This document shows, in pieces, positions 14,029 to 19,079 of a DNA stretch of 19,079 nucleotides. The stretch covers positions 1 through 19,079 of the forward strand of contig JAPPKD010000236.1 in NCBI GenBank assembly GCA_028820215.1, given 5' to 3'. The stretch comes from Spirochaetaceae bacterium. GTDB taxonomy: Bacteria; Spirochaetota; Spirochaetia; SZUA-6; Bin103. Numbering within the stretch: position 1 is the first letter of the stretch; every line of letters begins with the position of its first letter. The notes beneath the pieces were generated by a model. That model saw only the letters and a list, made by a program, of their open reading frames with translations, searched no databases and was not told the origin of the DNA. A program made the position numbers and the translations under genes.

Positions 14029-14906
14029 GCATCGCGCGCACCGCCACCCCCGGCGACCGGGTGTTCGAACTGGTCAACGGCCTGCTGCTGATCACGCTCG
14101 CCTTCGTCACCCTCTACCCGCTCTACTACGTGGCGATCGTGTCCATCTCGCACGGCTACGCGGTGGTGCGCGGCGAGGTGAGCTGGTGGCCGGTGCAGGT
14201 CAACCTGGAGTCGTACCGGGCCGTGCTGGAAGCGCCCTACGTGCTGATCTCGTACCGCAACACGGTCTGGTACACGGTGGTCGGCACCATCGTGAACGTG
14301 GCGCTGTCGGCGTTCTGCGCCTACCCGCTGGCGATGAAGTTCTTCTACGGGCGGCGCTTCTTCACCGCCTTCATCGTGGCCACCATGTTCTTCAAGGGCG
14401 GCCTGATCCCGACCTACCTGGTGGTGCGCAGCCTCGGCCTGCTCGACACCATGTGGGCGCTGGTCCTGCCCACCGCCATCGTCACCTACTACATGATCAT
14501 CATGCGCACCTTCTTCCAGAACATTCCGGAGGAGCTGCACGACTCGGCGTACCTGGACGGCGCCAACGACATCCAGATCTTCTTCCGCATCGCGCTGCCG
14601 ATCTCGACGCCGATCATCGCCACCATGACGCTGTTCTACGCGGTGCAGCACTGGAACAGCTTCTTCCCGGCGCTGATCTACCTGAGCGACCGCGCCAAGT
14701 ACCCGATCCAGTTGGTGCTGCGCAGCATGGTGATCGAGGGCGACGTGAGCAACATGCAGGTGGAGTTCCAGGACGACGAGCGGATCGTCGACACCACCGT
14801 CAAGTACGCGATCATCATGGTGTCCACGATCCCGATCCTGCTGCTGTACCCGTTCCTGCAACGCTACTTCGTAAAGGGTATAATGATCGGGAGCCTGAAA
14901 GGCTGA
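14022..14906 (+). CDS. YtcP-type ABC sugar transporter permease (COG0395)
   Basis: Second membrane subunit of the importer, 294 aa. I chose the GTG at 14022-14024 because it gives the family N-terminus (RVFELVNGLLLITLAFVTLY, then PLYYVAIVSIS) and overlaps the end of the first permease by 7 bases, the usual coupling. GGGGAG lies about 10 bases upstream. The core includes NTVWYTVVGTIVNVALSAFC, FFKGGLIPTYLVV and the EAA-like loop LHDSAYLDGANDIQIFFRIA (about 173-192) followed by LPIST. The protein ends PFLQRYFVKGIMIGSLKG, the conserved end of YtcP proteins. Its final codons GTA AAG GGT ATA ATG are poor in G/C for this genome and spell a TATAAT box, which may serve the next gene. The frame extends upstream to 13599 only as a shadow of the first permease. 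Confidence 0.95.
   Translation: MVGIARTATPGDRVFELVNGLLLITLAFVTLYPLYYVAIVSISHGYAVVRGEVSWWPVQVNLESYRAVLEAPYVLISYRNTVWYTVVGTIVNVALSAFCAYPLAMKFFYGRRFFTAFIVATMFFKGGLIPTYLVVRSLGLLDTMWALVLPTAIVTYYMIIMRTFFQNIPEELHDSAYLDGANDIQIFFRIALPISTPIIATMTLFYAVQHWNSFFPALIYLSDRAKYPIQLVLRSMVIEGDVSNMQVEFQDDERIVDTTVKYAIIMVSTIPILLLYPFLQRYFVKGIMIGSLKG
14879..14884 (+). promoter_or_regulatory. Perfect TATAAT inside the end of the second permease gene
   Basis: A consensus -10 hexamer, rare by chance in DNA this GC-rich, lies 141 bases before the solute-binding protein start. The -35 region is weak (CTGCAA at 14856-14861, 17-base spacing). It could give extra transcription of the binding protein, which is needed in excess over the permeases. 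Confidence 0.35.
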
Positions 14907-15024
14907 TCGACGGGAGCCCGGCGGGCTGACCACGGGCTGCCGGCAAGAATGTCGCGTGCAGCCGGGACACGGCGCACGGATCCGGCCGATGCGGCCGTAC
15001 ACGACAACAGGAGGTGTTTCCCAC
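14907..15024 (+). promoter_or_regulatory. Hairpin-rich leader before the solute-binding protein gene
   Basis: The 118 bases contain three short inverted repeats: AGCCC/GGGCT, GGCTGC/GCAGCC with a 17-base loop, and CGGCC/GGCCG. A perfect AGGAGGTG ribosome-binding site at 15009-15016, 8 bases before the GTG start, ends the leader. The hairpins may protect the downstream message. Confidence 0.4.
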
Positions 15025-16569
15025 GTGAGGAAACTGTGTTTTATGGGGGCGGCGCTGCTGCTGGCGTCCGCCGGAGCATTCGCGGCCGGTACCGAGGAGA
15101 GCGCCGCGGCGATGGACAGCGAGCCGACCGTCCTGGAAGTGGTGCTGCAGGATCGCGGCACCGCGCCGATCAACGTCGACTCGTCGGTGATCGACGCTAT
15201 CGAGGAGCGGCTGAACATCATCTTCGACATCACCGCGATCCCGGGCGGGGGCGACTACAACCAGAAGAAACGCACCTTGATCGCCACCGACGACGTGCCG
15301 GATATCCTCAAGGTGCACCGCAACGACCTGGTCGAGTTCGGCGATACCGGCGTGTTCCTGGCGCTGAACGAGATGATCGACACCAAGGTGCCCAACTACA
15401 AGCGCATCCTGGAGGGCAATGAGCGCGTGCAGAAGACCGCCATCGACGGCGTCTACTACGCGTTCGCGACCACCAAGCGGTTCGAATTCCATCGCGGCAT
15501 CATCAGCGTGATCCGCACCGACGTGGTGGACGGCCTGGGCTTGGAGTTGCCGCAGACCTTCGACGAGCTGTACGACGTGCTGGCCGCCATCAAGGAGGCG
15601 CATCCGGACAGCCACGTGTGGACCAACCGCGGCGGCGGCCGCAACCTGGTACGCAACACGTCCTACGCCTTCGGTACCGGGCCCGACATCTATTACGACC
15701 CCGACGTCGACGGGGGGCGCTGGGCGTACGGACCGATCCAGGAGCAGTACCGCAACCTGCTCGCGTACCTGCACCGCACCTACGACGAGGGCATTCTCGA
15801 CCCCGACTTCGCCACCCTTACCACCGCCCAGTGGCGCGAAAAGCAAGGCTCGGAGAAGAGCTTCTTCTTCTACGACAACCCGACCTACGGCAAGCGCGCC
15901 AACGACGCCATCGTGCCGGTCAACCCGGACGCGTGGTGGGCGCCGACCGACGTGCTGACCAACTCGCTCGGCCAGCGCCGCTCGCTGTTCTACGAGGAGG
16001 AGGTGTGGAGCCAGATGTGGGCGGCAGGCCAGAAGACCGAGGCGGAGGACGCCATCGCGAGCTTCTTCAACTTCGCCTACACGGATGAGTTCGCGGAGAT
16101 GAAGGCGTTCGGCATCGAGGGCGTGCACTGGGTACGCGACGGCGACGACTACCGCTTCACCGAAGAGATGCGCGCCGAGTACACCAGCGAGACCGGCGCC
16201 TACCTGATCGACAAGTTCATGAACGAGGTCGGCACCGGCGCCTACGGCGCATTCTCGCCGTACATCGACATGCGTCTGTATCGGATGAACTGGCCGGAGT
16301 ACCAGATCAACTGGTACCTGGGCATGGAGGCCACCGGTCACTGGGACGACCCGAAGGTGGTTGCGCCGTTCAATTCCGCCGAACGCGAGGAGATCACCAA
16401 CCTGACGGCGTCGCTGAACACCAAGGTGCATGCCGCCATCGACAAAGTGATCCTGGGCGACATGAGCCTTGCGGAGTGGGACGCCCTGGTGCAGGAGATC
16501 CGGCCCGACGCACTGCGCCTGGAGGAGATCCACAACGCCGCCGAGGAACGCTACCAGATGTCGCGATAG
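15025..16569 (+). CDS. Extracellular solute-binding protein (family 1, LplA-like)
   Basis: The substrate receptor of the importer, 514 aa, exported to the periplasm. The GTG at 15025 is set by AGGAGGTG 8 bases upstream and by the signal peptide it starts: RKLCFMGAALLLASAGAFA, with cleavage expected at Ala-Phe-Ala/Ala-Gly. There is no lipobox Cys at the cleavage site, so it is a free or otherwise anchored protein. The mature start AGTEESAAA, acidic and Ala-rich, is like that of many spirochaete binding proteins. The remaining sequence is an LplA-type two-lobed fold, with GGGDYNQKKRTLIATDDVPD near the start, LNEMIDTKVPNYKRIL, GVYYAFATTKRFEFHRG, DVVDGLGLELPQTFDELYDV and many surface aromatics (WWAP, YQINWYLG). 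Large size fits binding of oligosaccharides. An upstream in-frame start at 14956 has no support. Confidence 0.95.
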   Translation: MRKLCFMGAALLLASAGAFAAGTEESAAAMDSEPTVLEVVLQDRGTAPINVDSSVIDAIEERLNIIFDITAIPGGGDYNQKKRTLIATDDVPDILKVHRNDLVEFGDTGVFLALNEMIDTKVPNYKRILEGNERVQKTAIDGVYYAFATTKRFEFHRGIISVIRTDVVDGLGLELPQTFDELYDVLAAIKEAHPDSHVWTNRGGGRNLVRNTSYAFGTGPDIYYDPDVDGGRWAYGPIQEQYRNLLAYLHRTYDEGILDPDFATLTTAQWREKQGSEKSFFFYDNPTYGKRANDAIVPVNPDAWWAPTDVLTNSLGQRRSLFYEEEVWSQMWAAGQKTEAEDAIASFFNFAYTDEFAEMKAFGIEGVHWVRDGDDYRFTEEMRAEYTSETGAYLIDKFMNEVGTGAYGAFSPYIDMRLYRMNWPEYQINWYLGMEATGHWDDPKVVAPFNSAEREEITNLTASLNTKVHAAIDKVILGDMSLAEWDALVQEIRPDALRLEEIHNAAEERYQMSR

Positions 16570-16590
16570 GCGACGCCGGGAGGCAACGAC

Positions 16591-18885
16591 GTGATTCACC
16601 GCAGCGTGACGCTGCCGCTCCGCGCGCAGCTCGACATGGACGTGCTGGTGGCGGGCGGCGGCGTGGCCGGGGTGTTCGCCGCCCTGGGCGCGGCGGACCA
16701 CGGCGCCCGCGTGCTGCTGGTCGAGCAGCACGGCTTCGTCGGCGGGCAGGGCACCGCAGGCGGGGTGCACACGTTCTGCGGCGAGACCCGCTTCGTGAAC
16801 GACCGCTGGCGCGAGATGCTGCGCCGGCTGGACGCTTTCGGCGGCATCGCCCGCTACCGGCCCAACGCCGACGGGCGCGCTTTCGACTGCGAGAGCCTGA
16901 AGTTCGTACTGCAGGAGATGCTCGCCGAGGCTGGCGCGGAACTGCTGCTGCACACTCAGGTGTTGGCCGTGGAGCGGGAGGGCGACAGCGTGGCCGGCGT
17001 GGTGCTGGCCAACAAGAGCGGCCTGACCCGGATCACGCCCGCGGTGGCGGTGGACGCCACCGGCGACGCCGACCTGGTGGCGCGCGGCGGCTGGCCGTTC
17101 CGCAAGGGCGGACCGGTGCTGATGCCGGGCGACCCGCCGACGGTGGACGACGCGGCCGGCCGGTTGCAGCTCCCCATGAGCCTCTACTTCACCCTGGTGG
17201 ACAACGGCGCGCCGGTGGCGCCGCAGTTGCCGCCGGGCTGTCCGCGCTACCGGGACGACGAGGAGGTGCCGATGATCACGGTCATCCCGCACGGCCACCA
17301 CGTGACCGTGAAGATGAAGGTGATCGGCCACGACGCCACCGACGGCGCCTCCCTGTCGGCTGCGGAGCAGGCGGGCCGGCGGCAGATGATGGGAGTGGTG
17401 CACTACCTGCAGACACGGGGCTACCGCGGCACGAGCTACCCCAGCCACCGGCTAGCGTGGGTGGCGCCGCACATCGGCATCCGCGAGGGCCGGCGGGTGC
17501 AGGCGCGCTACTCGCTGCGCGCCGACGACATCCTCGCCGGGCGCCACTTCCCCGACGCCGTGGCGGTCGGCTCCTATCATACCGACTACCATTGGCCCAC
17601 CGTGGTGCAGCGCGCCGGCACCGGCGTCACGGTGCAGTGCCCACCGCACCAGATCCCGCTGCGCGCGATGCGCCCGCGCGGCGCCGCCAACCTGCTGGTG
17701 CCGGGCCGCTGCCTGGGCGGCGACCACCTGGCCACCAGCTCGTTCCGGGTCATGGGCACCTGCGCCCAGACCGGCTTCGCGGCCGGGGTGGCCGCCGCGA
17801 CGGCGGCACCGGCGCGCTCGGTGGATGCGGTCGACGTGGCGGCGTTGCGCGCGCATCTGCGCCGCGCCGGGGTGCGATTCGACCTGGCGCCCTACTACAG
17901 CTACCTGCGCCGCCGCCGCGGCTACGACGAGCGCGCCGGGCAGGCGGCGGCGCCGGTCACCGGGCTGGCGGTCGCCGAGTTGCCCACCGGTGAGGTGGTT
18001 GTCGCCTACCGTGCCGGCGGCACGCTGAGCGTGCTGCGCCGCTTCGAAGAGCGCTGGCAGCCGGCGGTCACCGTCGGCGGCGGGGAGACCGCGGACGCCG
18101 GTGCTGGCGTGACATTGAGCGTGGCCGACGGCGGCCGCAGCCGGACCGCTGACGTGGAGCGGATCCCGGCCATGGCCACCGAGGTGACCGAGAGCGACAC
18201 CCCTCCCGAGGTGACGCTGCGCAGCGGCGCCCGCGGCTGGTCATCCGCGGACGGCGGCGTCAACTGGGACCGGAGCTGGTCGGCTGGTGAAGACGCAGAC
18301 GCTCCCGACCGGTCAATCGCCGGTGACCGGGCCGGCCAGGACGGCTCCGGCAGTGGCGACGGATCGCGGCAGAACGGCGACCGGGGCGGAGAGATCGGCG
18401 GTGGCGGAGGCGGCTTCCGAGCCGGCACCGGTACCCGCCGTGATGGTCCCGCCACGAACGGCGCAGCCGGCGGAAGCCGGCACGCCATCAGCAGCGCATG
18501 GTTGCCCGCACCGCCGGCGTCGGGAGAGGTGGTCGCGCTGACGCTGGTCGACGACGATCGCGCCTCGCTCGGCGTGCGGCGGTTGTACGCGGCGGCGTGG
18601 GCCACGCCGCAGGGCGTGGTGCTTGGCACCTCCCCGGGAGACGGCTCCTGGCGGCAGACCCTGATCGCCGTGCCGGGCGGCAGCGGCCCGTGCGCGATGA
18701 CGGCGACCGCCGACGGGGTGCTGGTGGCATGCATCGGCGGCAGCACCATCCGCTGCCGCCGCGTGCCGCTGGATGCCGTGATCGATGACGGCGCGCACGG
18801 CCGAGCCGCACAAGCCAACTGGCACCACGACAGTGCCGACCTGATCGACACCCTCAAGGAGCGCGAGCCGGCTTCTGCCCGGTGA
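16591..18885 (+). CDS. FAD-dependent oxidoreductase (PF12831) with C-terminal Asp-box extension
   Basis: A 764-aa flavoprotein, much longer than the usual 430-550 aa. The GTG at 16591 has GGGAGGCA upstream and lies 21 bases after the binding-protein stop, so it belongs to the operon. The N-terminus has DVLVAGGGVAGVFAALGAAD (G22-x-G24-x-x-G27, the FAD Rossmann motif), LLVEQHGFVGGQGTAGG and VAVDATGDADLVARGG. The conserved end of the FAD domain is LLVPGRCLGGDHLATSSFRV, then MGTCAQTGFAAG (about 368-400). After about 440 the sequence changes: beta-rich segments, one good Asp-box S552-x-D-x-G-x-x-W559 as in sialidase-like propellers, a Gly/Asp/Arg-rich linker (about 565-630), then more beta strands to the end. 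There is no signal peptide. It probably oxidises an imported sugar; the role of the extension is unknown. Confidence 0.88.
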   Translation: MIHRSVTLPLRAQLDMDVLVAGGGVAGVFAALGAADHGARVLLVEQHGFVGGQGTAGGVHTFCGETRFVNDRWREMLRRLDAFGGIARYRPNADGRAFDCESLKFVLQEMLAEAGAELLLHTQVLAVEREGDSVAGVVLANKSGLTRITPAVAVDATGDADLVARGGWPFRKGGPVLMPGDPPTVDDAAGRLQLPMSLYFTLVDNGAPVAPQLPPGCPRYRDDEEVPMITVIPHGHHVTVKMKVIGHDATDGASLSAAEQAGRRQMMGVVHYLQTRGYRGTSYPSHRLAWVAPHIGIREGRRVQARYSLRADDILAGRHFPDAVAVGSYHTDYHWPTVVQRAGTGVTVQCPPHQIPLRAMRPRGAANLLVPGRCLGGDHLATSSFRVMGTCAQTGFAAGVAAATAAPARSVDAVDVAALRAHLRRAGVRFDLAPYYSYLRRRRGYDERAGQAAAPVTGLAVAELPTGEVVVAYRAGGTLSVLRRFEERWQPAVTVGGGETADAGAGVTLSVADGGRSRTADVERIPAMATEVTESDTPPEVTLRSGARGWSSADGGVNWDRSWSAGEDADAPDRSIAGDRAGQDGSGSGDGSRQNGDRGGEIGGGGGGFRAGTGTRRDGPATNGAAGGSRHAISSAWLPAPPASGEVVALTLVDDDRASLGVRRLYAAAWATPQGVVLGTSPGDGSWRQTLIAVPGGSGPCAMTATADGVLVACIGGSTIRCRRVPLDAVIDDGAHGRAAQANWHHDSADLIDTLKEREPASAR

Positions 18886-18891
18886 CGATGG

Positions 18892-18917
18892 GCCACGCTG
18901 CACGCGGCACGCGTGGC
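18892..18917 (+). terminator. Strong hairpin just after the FAD oxidoreductase gene
   Basis: GCCACGCTGC pairs with GCACGCGTGGC (one bulged C), a stem of 7 plus 3 bp around the loop ACGCG, 6 bases after the stop. No T-run follows, so it may be a partial terminator or a 3'-end stabiliser between operon genes. Confidence 0.4.
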
Positions 18918-19011
18918 GGCCGGCCCGGAGGCTTCGCGCCCCTGTGCGGCACGTCGATCCGGCCCGTCGTCCCGGGCAGACTTCGGCGGCGATGCTCGGT
19001 ATCATGCCGGC

Positions 19012-19079
19012 GTGGGGGTGAGCGCGGAACAGGTGCGTTGGAGCCGTAGCGTCCCGGTGCGCTATCACGCCGACGTCGC
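19012..19079 (+). CDS. Start of a second FAD-dependent oxidoreductase (partial)
   Basis: The last 68 bases are open from GTG 19012 (alternative GTG 19018) to the window end and read VGVSAEQVRWSRSVPVRYHA then DV. This resembles the N-terminus of PF12831 FAD oxidoreductases just before the GxGxxG strand; compare VTLPLRAQLDMDVLVAGGG in the preceding gene. TATCAT lies 6 bases before the first GTG and could be a -10 of a near-leaderless transcript. Too little is visible for certainty. Confidence 0.45.
   Translation, partial: MGVSAEQVRWSRSVPVRYHADV

Noticed and set aside
14815..17448. Very long open frame of 877 codons on the minus strand
   Set aside because: It is antisense to the binding protein and FAD oxidoreductase, which have clear family motifs, and its product is a His/Val/Arg/Gly-rich shadow produced by GC-rich third positions.
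1..19079. CRISPR arrays, tRNA or rRNA genes, intact transposases
   Set aside because: I looked for regularly spaced repeats, conserved RNA segments and DDE or serine/tyrosine recombinase motifs and saw none.

Overview
The window is GC-rich throughout and is dense with bacterial genes. The organism is probably an uncultivated, high-GC environmental bacterium. LplB/YtcP-type permeases, a solute-binding protein whose mature end begins Ala-Ala-Gly-Thr-Glu-Glu-Ser, several sulfatases, a Gfo/Idh/MocA oxidoreductase and PF12831-type FAD oxidoreductases together recall carbohydrate-degrading marine or sediment lineages. The solute-binding protein most resembles those of Spirochaetota. This is an inference from gene content only; no marker gene is present.

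Layout. 1-718 (minus) is the N-terminal part of an arylsulfatase that runs off the left edge. 955-1691 (minus) is a HicA/HicB toxin-antitoxin pair. 1976-3454 (plus) is a second sulfatase. 3555-4250 (plus) is a secreted HNH-type nuclease. 4251-5138 is a gene graveyard: a sulfatase fragment (minus), a frameshifted HEPN protein, a short VapB-like antitoxin start and a VapC C-terminal fragment. 5139-6380 (plus) is an MFS exporter, followed by a short CorA-like remnant (minus). 6563-7831 (minus) and 7895-8806 (plus) are a divergent Gfo/Idh/MocA oxidoreductase and an L-fuconolactonase-like amidohydrolase. 8807-11300 looks acquired, with visibly lower GC: a two-gene cassette (DUF6932-like nucleotidyltransferase fold plus a translationally coupled unknown protein) and a convergent small lipoprotein. 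11380-12849 (minus) is a third intact sulfatase. 13099-18885 (plus) is an operon of two LplB/YtcP-type sugar permeases, a solute-binding protein and a large FAD-dependent oxidoreductase with an unusual C-terminal extension. At 19012 or 19018 a second FAD oxidoreductase appears to start and runs off the right edge.

How it works together (inference). No sulfatase start visible here carries a signal peptide. The ABC importer, sulfatases, lactonase and oxidoreductases therefore suggest that sulfated sugars or short oligosaccharides, perhaps fucose-containing, are imported and then desulfated and oxidised in the cytoplasm. The importer has no ATPase gene in the window, so it probably shares a MsmX-like ATPase encoded elsewhere. 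Interspersed toxin-antitoxin genes and decayed fragments show that the islands between the sugar genes turn over rapidly.

The best candidates for something undescribed are the DUF6932/unknown coupled pair at 9142-10640 and the FAD oxidoreductase fused to a glycine-rich linker and an Asp-box-bearing region at 16591-18885.
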